A stretch of 64,000 bases of DNA from Populus alba (Eukaryota > Streptophyta > Magnoliopsida > Malpighiales > Salicaceae): contig NC_133301.1 of the NCBI RefSeq assembly GCF_005239225.2, forward strand, positions 4,985,157 to 5,049,156, in the 5' to 3' direction. A program made the translations under genes and the position numbers. Numbering within the stretch: position 1 is the stretch's first letter; every line of letters starts with the position of its first letter. This document shows positions 11,045-23,069 of the stretch, one piece after another. The notes beneath the pieces were generated by a model. It was not told where the DNA came from. It made no database searches and was given only the letters and a program-made list of their open reading frames with translations.

Positions 11045-13059
11045 TGATAAGTGTAAAATATACATATATTTTTATTTCTTCTACACTATGTTTTTTAATG
11101 TATTTTAAGTTTATTGAAAGTTATTTTTATGAGTTTGGCATGTCTAAGAAATTTTGTGAATTAATTGCTAAAAGATAAGAATTTCTGCATTTTATGTTTC
11201 AGACCTTGCTTGTTGTGACATGTTTTTCACTGAGAAAATTTAGAATGTAAAAGTGGGCTGAATTGAAGTTAAAGTAGACATATCAAACTTTCCAGAAAGG
11301 TATTATGAGAAAAAAATTCAAGTTTGTTTGGACCTCTAATCAAACCTGCAAAATCAAGCTAAAATCTTACTTGTAGCAGCATTCTCTGCTTTCACACTAC
11401 AGATTCAAATGGGTATTTATTGAGCCTAAGACATAGAAATCGTGCGATTCAAAAGACCAAAATTATATACACATCTAGGAATACAACTTTTATGAATGAT
11501 ACCAGGTCGGATAAAATAAATTTGAACATAATCTAAAGGACGAGATTAGTCTCCGGATCTAATGAGAAAGCTAATGGTGACGAGCATCCCACTACAACTA
11601 GTAGTCTAACATAGAAATTGTGTGCCTTAGGATCTAAGAAATGAGTTAATCAATCATATAACATTTCATGAATGAAATAATACAGTTGGAATGGTGGGAT
11701 ATTGCAAGAAACCAAGTAAGAAACAAAGTCTAAGTTGTAGAAGAGTCCCAATTACATCAGAGTTGTGATAGTAGTAGAGTTAGTTTTCAACACAATTTTT
11801 GAAGGATTTAACCAACCTTAAGGACCAAAGAAAGAATGAAGGAATTAAGTAGCATGAGGACTTCTAATTAGCCTAAGAATCCTAAAGAAATTCGGTAGTC
11901 AAGGAAGAAAAAAAATATAGCAGAACATAATTGAAACATTAATTCAGCAACATTCTTTTCTTCTTTGTTTTTGTCAATTTTCCAGCAGCTATAAACTAAT
12001 TTCTAATTTCAGTTCAAGTTAAATACACACCATCTCTATTAGCAAGTTGTGAAAAATAACATTATCATTATAATTCTTTTAGATTCAAGTATTTATTTTT
12101 TTTTTTTATAGAGGATTTTGGACAAAATTCGAATTATATATATAGAAAGAAGGCAGCTGATTTTGAGAAAAGAGTTGTTGCCTAGCAATTCAAGTCTCTC
12201 TGATTGAAGATATGGAAATTCTACTGGGTCTATTTAAAAATGATTGATGACTATGGATATGCTTTCTAGTTTTTTTCAATATGTAATTGTTGTTAGGGAT
12301 AAGAGTAAGAAGAAAAAGAATTAATTTGTTTGTGGTAACTTCTCATTATAATATACTTGATTTTAAATTATAAACTAAGTTAAATTGTCAAGCTTTTGAA
12401 TTCGTTTAATTGGAATAATTTCACATATTTTACTCCTAAGACTACTGCCGAGTGAATGAGAATAGCTTTCAATATTAAATTCGCTTGATGGTTCACATAC
12501 TTTACTCCTGAGACTATTGCCGAGTAAGAAGCAAAAGAATTAATTTGTTTGTGGCAACTCTCATCTTGGTTTATTATAAACTAAGTTAAATTGTCAAGCT
12601 TTTGAACGTTTGCTTAGAATAATTTCACATACTTTACTCCTGAGACTACTGTTGAGTGAATGAGAATTGCTTTCAATATTAAATTCGCTTGATGGTAAGA
12701 AATTGATTAGAGAGGCTTATCTAATTAATTTATTTGTAATCTCATCGATTTCCCTAAGCTTTAAGGGATATTGAATTTATTTGACGTGAAAGAATATTTC
12801 TTTTACGTTAATGATCAACATATTTATATGAATAGATATGTGGACAATTAAACTGAGTTAACAAGATATCAATTTATTATTTTTATTTTTAGATTTTTTT
12901 TTCTTTAATTTTTTATTCAAATCCCAAGTTCTTTTTTATTTCAGTATGTTGTAGGAAAATTACATGAAATTGTCCTTGGGTTCGACCTGGTTTTCACAAT
13001 CATACTACAAATTTATTTTGTTTGTGATAATTAAGTCAAAAAAATATTTTGGTGGTTCT
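11045..13059 (+). repeat. Large LTR, copy A (about 2 kb)
   Basis: Begins TGATAAGTGTAAAATATAC and runs to about GTCAAAAAAATATTTTGG. Most of it aligns by eye with the - strand of 61035-62790, including the start, the segment near 11405-11520, the segment at 12660-12880 and the end. Copy B has a purine-rich tract directly before TGATAAGTG, which supports this as a true LTR start. The right edge here is approximate. The phrase CCTTGGGTTCGACCTGG (about 12975) is typical of the 3' part of long plant Gypsy LTRs. A full element was not seen, so this may be a solo LTR. Confidence 0.6.
12316..12700 (+). repeat. Tandem repeat inside LTR copy A, period about 219 bp
   Basis: TTAATTTGTTTGTGG at 12321 recurs at 12540, and ACTAAGTTAAATTGTCAAGC recurs in each unit. 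A shorter extra copy of the TTTACTCCTGAGACTA segment sits between them at about 12492-12526. Copy B seems to have only one unit. Confidence 0.7.
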
Positions 13060-13845
13060 GACGACCGACCAACCTTTAGCCACTAGAAATTGGTTGAGTC
13101 CTACCATTGTATGTTCAAGTCCAACACTTGCCAAGTCCAGCCTTAACATGTTCGTATTAGTTTAATATGTCTTGTAGTTAATCAGTTGGTTACACGTGAC
13201 ATTATTATATTCATGTAAATAAATATTTATTATTAATAAATGTTTAATTTATCTTTAATATTCATATAATATTAATTAATGAATCTAATATTTGATTTAT
13301 GAATATAGAGTAAAAATAAAGTCAATGAACAAAATGTTTTGCGAAGAAAATTCTAAAGTTTTTATAATTATAGGATTTTTATTGCATCAAAGCATTGTTT
13401 CTAAAATGTTACTAGTCATTGCTTTCTTAAATTCTGGACATTTATTAGAGTCATAGAGACTGATACATGTTATGTTCTCTTCTTTATGAAAAGAAGCAGT
13501 TGTTTTCATAAACTAAGATATAAGGCATACCTAAAACTAATATGTAGATACTTGTTATAATATATGTACACTAAACTTACCTGCATGAAAATTTCATATA
13601 GAGAGATCACTTATGTCTATGGAAAAGTTCACATGATGATTAGATAAGTGATCCTTAGACTTGAGATTACTAAGTTATCTTATATAGAGAATATTATAAT
13701 TTGATCTTGTTACATGTTATCTTAATCAAGGTAACAAAGGGGCAGATATTGGATATATCATGAACTATATGTAGATACTTGAGTGATCAAGAGAGGATCC
13801 ATCACCCTAGGTAAATTAGAAAAAATATTCCATCAATTCTCAAAT
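13060..13845. other. Non-coding, AT-rich
   Basis: No ORF or recognised gene. A purine-rich AAAGGGGCAG before ATATTGG at about 13735-13751 could be a polypurine tract of a lost element, but no paired LTR was found. Confidence 0.4.
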
Positions 13846-13849
13846 AGTA

Positions 13850-14950
13850 TTGGCTGGGAAATCCTTGGTCAAGGTACAAAGAGATTTTAAAATAAATTTG
13901 AATCTTATTCAAATGATCAATAACTATTATATTTTTATTGGTTACAACACAGCACATAAAAGATACAGGTGCTATCATCCTCCAAACAGAAAAATTCTAG
14001 TTTCACGCCATGTTGTTTTCGATGAAACAATTTTTCCATACAAACCATCAACTACTATTTAGCCTTCATCACATACATTACATATCTCAACACTTGGATT
14101 CCTCACACTAATTCTCGTAATACTGCAGGAAATACTAAGATAATGGATTCATCTCGATGCTTCAATCCCTTGCCAAGAGTCTCCACTCCGACACAAAACA
14201 CTCTTGACACAATACTTCCCCAGACGGTTCACAGTTGACCACAACCTGAGGGTTCTCCTGCATCACCATAGGTTGAGGGAGAGCAGTCAGCTAAAGAAAT
14301 ATATTTACAAGAACAATTAAACTCTCTAACAGACTCAATAGGACACTTAGAGGAAGTAGCAGAATTCTCTCAAACAGATCCTACAACAGACTCAACAGGA
14401 CACTTAGAGGCAGCAGCAAATCCTACACCAGCAGGAATACACTCTGCTCCCAGCAATGATAGACTCCACAACAAACCTGCAACAACAGGGATACACACTG
14501 CTGCAACATCTGAAACCTCTTATACATAACCTAAATCAGCTACAACTCACCAGCCTTCTCACCTTATGATCACTTGGTCCCAATTAACCACTCGTTCAAA
14601 AGCTCCACAAACAGAACCTGCATAAAAAATTCCCCAACCCTTTTCTTTAGTTGTCAAACCAGGCAGTATACAAATGATTATTAGCGCAATACTAGTTCAA
14701 GGATGGCCTATTCGATAACTTGATGTAAAGAATGCATTTTTTTCATGGTAACATCACCGAAGACATACATATCAAACAACCACCAGGAATAGCGGATATA
14801 TCTACAAATTGCAGAAGGCTCTTTATGGACTTAAACAAGTTTTGTGTGCCTAGTTTGATCGTTTCAACACATTTCTCCTTGAATATGGATTTATCAGTCG
14901 ATGGAGTGATAAGGTGAGTCAAAATATGGGAGAAACAAGGTTGAACACTC
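13850..14950 (+). pseudogene. Copia pol fragment (element 3)
   Basis: Three pieces of a Copia polyprotein: an integrase C-terminal segment (FIGYNTAHKRYRCYHPPNRK, then SRHVVFDE, about 13938-14040); a low-complexity Thr/Gln-rich linker with an imperfect repeat of GGACACTTAGAGG at 14341 and 14399 and an ITWSQ-like motif near 14570; and the reverse-transcriptase start (LDVKNAF, then DIHIKQPPGI, about 14715-14800). Many stops; no complete domain remains. A weak LTR-like start (TGTTAATATATG, about 15204) after AGAGG may mark its 3' end. Confidence 0.7.
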
Positions 14951-15217
14951 ACACTCTGCTATTAGCAACATTGTCTAAATTAGTGGAGAAATGTTGGGGG
15001 AGAGAAAGGTTCAAAAGGCAACAAACTCTAGCCAACATGGTAGTCTAAATTGATAAGGAAACAACAGCTACAAGAGTAATTGATTTGCAATCAAAATCTA
15101 CCTTCAGATAGTATACAAGAACAGAGTTCTAGTCTTGATGCACAATATGCAAATCATTCATATAGATAAGGATAAGACTTACCTTGCGTAAACATATGAG
15201 AGGTGTTAATATATGTT

Positions 15218-15241
15218 ACATACATACATACATACATACAT
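15218..15241. repeat. ACAT microsatellite
   Basis: About six tandem ACAT units, followed downstream (about 15286) by a short AAT run and an A-run. Confidence 0.9.
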
Positions 15242-15244
15242 ATA

Positions 15245-15758
15245 AGTAAACCTCTACTGTAATCTTATTTAGTGCTCATGTTAATAATAATAATAAAAAA
15301 AAAAACCAACAACACAATTGTTGTTTTTTCTTCCTTTTTTTTTCCCAAAACAATCTCTACAAATTCAGTTTCTCTTCTGTAACTACATATGATTAACACA
15401 AATCTTCAAATGGGACTTGCTATTTTGCCACTAGTTTCCCATGCCCCTTGGTGTTGCAACTTCTCTTAAGGAACCAACTAGTTTAAATACTCGTTGTAAC
15501 TTCCAATGTAACTTAGAACGAACTTCCTTGGCTTCCACAATTTCCTTAATAATGTTACTTGGCAAATATAGGACACAAACAACGCCGACTACTATCCTTC
15601 TACTATCTTCTGAATGTTAGTAAATAATTCAATAGGATAGCATACTTCCTACACTATATTTTCCAAATTTTTTACTTACACAGTAATGTGGTGAAAATTT
15701 TAATTGGGAAAAGGAGCTACTAGGTGTAAAATGCATGACTTGTCACAAAACAAACAAT
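15245..15758. other. Non-coding
   Basis: No gene or clear repeat seen between the microsatellite and the CACTA end. Confidence 0.4.
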
Positions 15759-17600
15759 CACTACCAGAAAATTATCAAATAGCAATCGAATTAGCAACAA
15801 AATTTTTTTTGTCAATCATTTCCAATGACAATACCAATAGAAAAATTGTCACCAAAATCTAATGAAATTAAATACGTAACTTTTTTTTATCGGTAATTAA
15901 AAATGAATTGATGACAAAATAAAAATAATTAATAAATCAATAAATATTTGTTAGTGATTCTGTCGGTAAAATGACATATGATTATTTGCTGACATAATTC
16001 CTGAGGGAATTACTTCGTCACAAGTTTCCATTGACAATTCTAATAGTAAATTTAGAAGTGTGATAACTAGTAAGAGCCTCATTTCTCTTTTCTTCTTCTT
16101 CTTTCTCTTTTTCTTTCACTGCAAAAACAACAGTACCTCCCATCCATTTTACCACAAATATAAGCCCCATCCTCACATGCATCTAGAAGTGTTATAACGA
16201 TTATTTCATGAATAGATATATCTTTTATACTGAAAAGTATGGAGACGGTATAAATACCTATAATAATAGAGTTTGTGTTAAGGATCAACTTTCTACAAGT
16301 TTGAATTTGATTATTATGACAAGTTAAAATAGTTGATTGAATTGCAATTTCATAGGGTGCAAAATACAATCTTTTTATCCAAAAGTTATTAGTATGATAC
16401 CAATAGAGAAATTAGAGTAGATCATCATCATGGTTTGGTCACAACTAATAAAAGAGATATACTTAACAACATTAATGATATTTTTGTATTTGGCAAACAA
16501 TGTCAAAAAATATATTACAAATACACTCATTCCTTTAAAAATGATAGTAACATAGTTGATTGGTTATATGTTATGAAAACCAAACCTATGAGTCATGTCC
16601 AAATTGTTAAAGATGAGAATGATGAAGTAACTGGAGGAGAAAAAATGTTTTAACTTGATGAGTTAGTTTAGCCCCATTGAGTGGCTCCATCTATCAAGTT
16701 AGAAGAGTTTTATTATTATTTTTTTTATGTTATTGAGAATACTTATGTTTATGTTGATTTTAACAAGTTAAATGATATATTGAGTACTAGAGAACATATA
16801 CATAAGTGGATGAAGATGAAAAGACCAAACAACTTCAGTTTAATGAAAATGATGATGGATATGAAGATGATGAAAATGAAGATAAGGAGGATTCAAATTA
16901 AAAGGGATTTTAATAAATTTTAGATATAAAACATCATTGTGTAATTAAGATATATGTGTTTTGTTTTATAATGCATTATATTTTTTTTACATTGATCAAA
17001 CATTTATTGTTGTGGTTATGGTCTTAATGAATAAGTTGTTGAATAAGTTATGTTGTTGTTTAGTTAGGTTATATAAGGATTATAACCAATATATAAGAAA
17101 AGAAATTAGCTTCATTATAGTATCAATAGCAGAAATAATTAAAATTATAAATAATTAATCATAGGTGAATCCGTCAATGATTTACAATAATGATAAATTA
17201 ATGAAAGACTCACCAATGAAAGTTAAATGGCTGGATAATTATAAAGAGTTTGGCAAGAAATGCATGAAATTAAAACCTACTGACAGATTGACTAATGAAG
17301 TATAATCCATTGGTGAAATTTGTACTCACCGACAAACTCTAAAATAGTTGGAGAATGACATGGAGTTTGGAATTCATGAATTTGGTTTGATTGATAGAAA
17401 TACAAACATGTGAAAATTCATCGGTGAATTTAGAGGTTTTAAAATAATTTCAAAAATTCTTGAAATAACTGACAGACTCACTAAGGAATTCAAAAACATT
17501 TGTTGGTGAGTCCGTCGATGCTTTGCTGACATGGTAAATCACTTATGAACTCACCAGCATAATATTTTATTGGTGAATTTAAACCCAAATATGTTAGACA
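15759..17600 (+). mobile_element. Degenerate CACTA (En/Spm) transposon
   Basis: The left end starts CACTACCAGAAAATT at 15759, matching the CACTA terminal signature of plant En/Spm elements. Subterminal motifs of the type GATTCTGTCGGTAAAAT occur on the left (about 15955) and GTCCGTCGATG, ACTCACC and TTGGTGAA recur on the right (17160-17590). In between is a transposase-associated remnant (16435-16900). A matching right terminal repeat was not found, so the right limit is approximate. Confidence 0.65.
16435..16900 (+). pseudogene. CACTA protein C-terminal (DUF4216-like) remnant
   Basis: Reads VTTNKRDILNNINDIFVFGK, then YYKYTHSF and DWLYVMKTKPMSHVQIV. After two stops it continues VAPSIKLEE and LNDILSTREHIHKWM. 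This order (a TNKRDI-type segment, DWL..VKTKPR.., V.DELV.PY, ELEE, ELN..LS) is what I know from the DUF4216 region and tail of plant CACTA proteins. No upstream transposase domain is present, so most of the protein has been deleted. Confidence 0.6.
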
Positions 17601-19399
17601 ATCCCTAATTTTCCGCTATTTCCCTCCCTCCCTCTCCTCTCCCTCTCTTTTCTACTAATGGTCAGGGTTCTCTCTCTAGAATCTATTTTAAATAACTCAA
17701 CCTAACATCAACAATGATAATATTAGATTAAAAGATATTAAAATAAAGTTCAAAAAGATAAAGATGCATTCTTGCCTCGGAATAGACAAGTAGTTACACA
17801 TTAAGGAAGACATTTAATCAATGTTTGCACATAGAAGTCAAGATTATAACATTTCCTAAATGATTTCTAAAATTTCTTTACAATAATCAATCATTCATAA
17901 AGAAAGTAACTTTTAAAAAATGGCTATATTTTTCATAAGGGTGATTTGATTATATGTTCTAAACTACTTACAAATGTATAGGACATTACAATCCAAAAGA
18001 AGTACCAAGAAGCATATTTATGATCACCTGAAATTCCCCAAGTTCATGTGCTAAGGTGTTGGTTATCATAAAAGGGAGACATTTCCTACAATATTTGCCT
18101 TCAATGAAAAGTGGTTCAAACAAAAGGAACCCCAACATGTTCTGTCTATATTTACCATGATCATAGATACAACATAGAAGAGTGTCATGCACTCATAAAA
18201 GAGATAAAAAGATTGATCTTCAAAGAATACCCATAAGAATTTACGAAGGATAAGATATAATTTGACCAAACACGAAACAATTATCATGATACACTACCTT
18301 AGATAAGATAAATCTTAGAAATCATATATCTATTGCCTTTTGAATTTTCAAAAATAAAATAAAATAGTGCATCTCCATGTCTCCAAACACAAAATGTCTC
18401 CATGAAATTTCCATGGAAAAATCTCCATTGAATCTCCATTATATCTTCAGGTCCTCCTGATCCAAGTCCTCATGACTAATTGTCTCGAGGTTCCTTTTAC
18501 CACTTGTCTCTAGATACCACGATAAATTGACTTCAAAAGAAAAAAAAAAATCTCTCATGAATTTAAAAAATAGTAAATATTCAAAGGCATGCCTATAAAT
18601 GCAACATTTTTAAACTTGGAGATAGGCAAAATTTTATAATGTTAAGTACTTTATCCTCCTCTTTAGCTAGTTAAAGTTTTTCAAACATGTATATTTATAA
18701 TATTTTGGTTTGGACTGCAAAGGAGCCCACATCGAGGCTACACAATGCAACCTTGGTCCAGGTTGCACATGTAGCCCACATCGAGGCTGGTATCACCTCG
18801 ATTTAGGCTGTCATGTATAGCCTAGGTGGATCGAGCTACCATTTAGCTTGGTTAGTCTAATATTTTTTAGCTCGACCAAGCTACCTCGTAACTTGATTGG
18901 GTCGATTTACAGAGCCCAACCAAGCTCACCATCCCTGTTCTTTTTTTCTTTTCTCATTCTTCTCTCTCTCTCTCTCTCTTACTTATCTATGTTGACTCCT
19001 TTTTAAGCTACTACCAGATATGTCAAGTTGTACAAGCTACAACTTCAACTATGACTTAAGTTAGGACTACCATAGTAGAAACTATCATATTGTAAATAGA
19101 ATTGTCACCTGTCATGGTGAGCTACTTCAAATCTCGTCCAATATATGCTATCTAGCTATGTGTCACCCTCAACGGTAAGCAACAATGGTGCAAGCTACTT
19201 GTGACATGGGCAATCAGCTATCTTGTGTTATGAGTGAGCTATGGAATAAAGCTGCCACCTTTAATGGTGAGCTGCTCCAGATTTTGTTTTCTTCATTTGA
19301 ACAACAATATAACACACTTCAACTATCTCTCTATCTACTTTTTTTTACACTATATTTTCCTAAAATATTCTAAACAAACTCAAGCAACGGAGGGTTATT
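17601..19399. other. Intergenic, no gene supported
   Basis: AT-rich sequence. A GC-richer patch at 18715-18935 contains the phrase AGCCCACATCGAGGCT twice (about 18724 and 18773) and looks like a small dispersed repeat. A CT microsatellite lies at about 18962-18980. ORFs at 17986-18287 on the - strand are short and have no recognisable feature. Confidence 0.4.
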
Positions 19400-19477
19400 T
19401 TGCAGATAACACACCCATCCAACCTATTATTATCTGCAAAGAAAGCCCAGGTCCAATGAAATTTTCTCAGCTTCATC

Positions 19478-19700
19478 ACTAATGATGATCCAATGCTTTG
19501 GAATTTTTGTGATGAAATTGATAAAGGGGAATCTGATCAGGTTGGTGCGTCATATCAGAATCAGGGACAAAGTTCTAATGAACCAATTCCTGATAAGCAA
19601 GCTTCCAATGGACCAGGAAGAAGTGAAGAGGCTGTCCATGGTGGGAGGCCTAATGCTGTTAGGTCACCTCAACCAGTCCCTTATTAATGCAGTTGCTGTC
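19478..19700 (+). pseudogene. Possible exon of an unidentified decayed gene (part 1)
   Basis: An open frame starting near DDPMLWNFCDEIDKGESDQ and continuing through a polar Ser/Gln/Asn-rich stretch to RSPQPVPY. It looks like real coding sequence (mixed composition, acidic then polar) rather than repeat. I do not recognise it. It lies on the same strand as the exon-like segments at 20130-20265, 26779-27144 and 28230-29330, so it may belong to one locus. No start codon or promoter could be assigned. Confidence 0.3.
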
Positions 19701-20129
19701 AAGTTCTTGGAGAAGTAATCCACGCTGAGATGGTGTGTTCTACATACTCATTCTTTCTTTATAATTCGATTTCTTTTTCCTGGTTACTGACTAGTAAAGT
19801 TCACCTATTCTGTGGTGGTAGGCAACTATACTACAAAACTTGAGATACATGGGAGAATGGGTATCATCTGTCATGCTATTCTTAACAACCGGGATCATGT
19901 CAAGGCAGTTCATCTTCAACATTATATGTTTCAAGCTTTAATCAGTATTTTCCATTTCATCTGATTTAGAGAAGTGTGATTGATGCAATGCAATTAAACT
20001 ATGGGGAGAAAGAAAACTAGCACTTGATAGTTTTGATGTTTTGATTACGAGTCATTTTCTGTACTTGTAAACTTTAAGGTTTCAAACATTTTGCAGTTTC
20101 TGCAAGATATGGACAGAGAATGTGTAGGA

Positions 20130-20268
20130 ATTTCTGCAGAAGTATTGCGATGATAGAAGGCATCCAGATCCACTCTCATTCTTCTATGAAGCTCTTTTTG
20201 TTGGATTTGAGTGGGGTGATGTTTTGAATAATGATGACGTCAACCACCCATCTCCATCAACTTCAGGT
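20130..20268 (+). pseudogene. Possible exon of an unidentified decayed gene (part 2)
   Basis: The frame encodes YCDDRRHPDPLSFFYEALFV then GFEWGDVLNNDDVNHPSPST, followed by a splice-donor-like GGTTACT. It is high in aromatic and acidic residues, as in a folded domain. An upstream segment near 19855-19940 reads RMGIICHAILNNRDHVKAVH. No family could be named. It could be a degenerate exon of the same locus as 26779-27144. Confidence 0.35.
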
Positions 20269-20269
20269 T

Positions 20270-21448
20270 ACTATCTCTCTGCGTGAACTGGACTTCACAT
20301 AACAATCCATTTATTTACTGTTGCGAACTCTTTAGAAATAAGTCAGAATTTCCTTAGCTTTCATAAATTAGCAAAAATTGAGTTTTTTGTATATGGCAAT
20401 ATCATAAGACTTGAAAGTTCAAATTTTAATAGGGGAACGACAAGCAACGAATCAGAGGGAGAGAATGAGATAGAGAGAACAACTCGGAGCAATCTTGCAC
20501 CATAGGTTCTAGCTGCCATCTTCACCCATAACAAAGGCCTCCTGCATTCGCATTATAATATAAAGATAAATGAAAACAAGTACCTCTAGAGAACGGAAAT
20601 TAACAGTCTTCTAAGTGGTTTCTTAAGTACTAATTCAGTAATTTTTATGGGATTGAGGATTAGTACAGAGGGAAAGAGCAGGAAAGTTGACATTGAATGA
20701 CTTAAGACAGTACTTACGTCTCCCTATTGAAGATGCGGCGAGGAGTTGAACTTGTGTTCCACTGTAGTGAAGAAATATGGGATGAATCGATGGCTACACA
20801 GAGAGGTCTGAAATGCTGAGCAATTTTTGAGAAGTTTGAAAAGATTCTGTTGATTGTGATTTTGTGACTGTAATCTAATGTACTAGCAAAATATTTACCA
20901 GTAGCTATCAGATTGCTTTCGTCTGATCTTTCCATTTATCCATACTTGGAGTTTACAAGGAACTACAAGGCATGTTCGTTTTAATTGTTTTAAGTTTAAA
21001 GAATCACTATTAGGCTTCTACATGTATTTGTTAAATAGGACTTCTTTTGTCTGATCTCATTGTCTTTACACCATAGCTGGTCTCACGAAGTGAATGGGAC
21101 CTGAGTAAAAGTTGGCAAAATTCCTCATTTCCAATGTTCTTATGTGTCGCAACCTCATTCATTGGCAGAGTTTCTTACAACATTTAAGTCGGCTTCTTCA
21201 TATTTTCTTTGATAAGGCTGTAATTGGTGGATGCACCTGCAGCCTTAGTGAAGAGCCGGCCGTCTACGGCATTATCATAATTGAAAACAAAGGAATCTTA
21301 CACAAATGGCATAGGAAAATTCTTGCCATGGTATACACGTGAAAACCTAAAAATTGACCACCTCGGATTTTTCGTGGTTGTACAATAATGGGTGCAAAGT
21401 TCTCAGACTATCAAGAATTTAATCCTCAGCTCTGAATATAAGTTTTAG
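20270..21448. other. Non-coding or intronic
   Basis: Short ORFs on both strands (for example 20714-20935 minus and 21112-21342 plus) show no domain or codon pattern I can support. If the flanking exon-like segments form one gene, this is part of an intron that later received Gypsy element 2. Confidence 0.35.
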
Positions 21449-21453
21449 ATTCC

Positions 21454-21809
21454 TGTCACGAACAGAAGGTGGAGAAGGTACAAACGAACAAGGGGGAAAC
21501 TGAAACAGGATTTAGAATTTAAATAAATAGAACCAAACGGCTGCGTTTTGTGCAGCTTCATTTTTAATATCAGTAGGCCAGCTGGCATAGCCATGTGAGT
21601 GATGCAACGCTGGCAATTGCAATATTGTCTTTAAATTCCCTAATCATTGTAACAGAAAGGTGTGGAAAAATATAACAGAATTCTTAGATTCTCTCCTTTG
21701 TTCTCTCTCTCTCAACAAGTCCTGAATGTGTAAACCCTCCTTCTTTCCCTAACTTCCTTTCCCTTGTTCTTCTCTCGTTTTATTCAAGACTTCCTGTTAA
21801 CCTGCAGCA
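21454..21809 (+). repeat. 5' LTR of Gypsy element 2
   Basis: 356 bp from TGTCACGAACAGAAGG to CCTGCAGCA. The 3' LTR (26388-26744) is 357 bp and differs at roughly 15 positions plus a few small indels by eye. ATTCC at 21449-21453 recurs at 26745-26749 as the target duplication. The PBS TGGTATCAGAGC lies at 21813-21824. Confidence 0.93.
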
Positions 21810-21846
21810 AATTGGTATCAGAGCTCTCATCTTTGGACTCAACAAA

Positions 21847-23035
21847 ATGGCACCAGAAACTAGATCCCAAGATGTAAGAAGAATGGATGATTCTTTGGAA
21901 GCTGCTAATCAAAGAGTCAATGGAATAGAAAACAAGTTGCACGCTCAGTCAGATGACCTAGCCCAGCTGAAAGCCATGATGAAAGAAATGGCAAATCAAC
22001 AAATCTCTATCAAACAAACTCTGTAAACCTTAGCTGGTGAGGCAAGTTCCTCCCAGAATGTTCGAATGCCCTAAAACCATGCTTCGGCCAGCAACCAAGA
22101 TTGGACAGAAGAAGGACCACCTACCTACAGGTCACGCAGACCCAGGAGAGATTTCCCTTCTTTTGAAGGGGAAGAAGTGCATAAATGGTTGTACAAATGC
22201 AACCAGTATTTCGACTTAGAAGAAATTCCTGAAACTGACAAGCTGAAACTAGGTTTATATTATTTGGATGGCATGACGCTTTACTGGCATTAGAATTATA
22301 CCAGAAACCTAGAAGGACATGAGGTTACATGGGCAGAGTATGTGGATGCATTGTGCTGTCGATTTGGTGGTCAAAAGGACCCCTTAGAAGAGCTCACCGA
22401 GCACAAGCAGGAAGGAGACTTGGAAGGCTATATCAGGGACTTTGATATGTTATGGAATAGAGCACAGATCTCCGAGAAGCAGGCCTTGGTGTTCTTCCTA
22501 GGAGGCTTGGAGGTAGAGATCAAGAACCTAGTAAAAATGTTTGAGCCAAAATCACTCAAACAAGCCTACAACCTAGCTAGGTTGCACAACAACACCCTCA
22601 CATACCGGAAAATAACCCCTCATTACCCAAAACAACATAGTCAGGCAAGTTTCAACTCACAGCTTGCAAAATTTATATATCCTATCAACACTTACAAAAC
22701 CAACCCCAGTCACCCCCTCAATCCTTCAAAACCTTCCCACAAGCCTTGCTGCCTACACCTACCAACCCACCCTTCAACAATAATAATGTGTACCCTAACC
22801 ACAAACCTGCCCGACCTATCAGAACCAAAGAAATGGATGAAAGAAGAGCCAAGGGCCTATGCTTTTGGTGTGATGATAAGTTCGTACCAGGGCATAGATG
22901 TAGAAATTGCAGGCTATACTCCCTCTGTATAGTAGAAGATGATGGAGACAATTCAGAAGAAGAGGAAACAGTGGAGACAAGGAATACAGAAACTCTCACC
23001 CCTCATCTATCACTCCAGGCAATCCATGGCACATA
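21847..23035 (+). pseudogene. Gypsy element 2 gag
   Basis: Starts MAPETRSQDVRRMDDSLEAA at 21847. It contains a short coiled-coil-like stretch, a retrotransposon-gag domain (FEGEEVHKWLYKCNQYFDLE, TWAEYVDALCCRFG, DPLEELTEHKQEGDLEGYI; about 22160-22580) and one CCHC knuckle (CFWCDDKFVPGHRC, about 22858-22900) followed by an acidic tail. Stops at 22024-22026 (TAA) and 22291-22293 (TAG) sit where Gln is expected. A frame change between 22690 and 22746 splits the Pro-rich linker. The family role is the nucleocapsid/capsid of the virus-like particle. Confidence 0.9.
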
Positions 23036-23069
23036 AGGGTGTCAAACCATCAAGGTATGGGGAAAGGTA

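Noticed and set aside
17986..18287. Overlapping - strand ORFs as a small gene
   Set aside because: AT-rich, no domain, no splice or promoter context.
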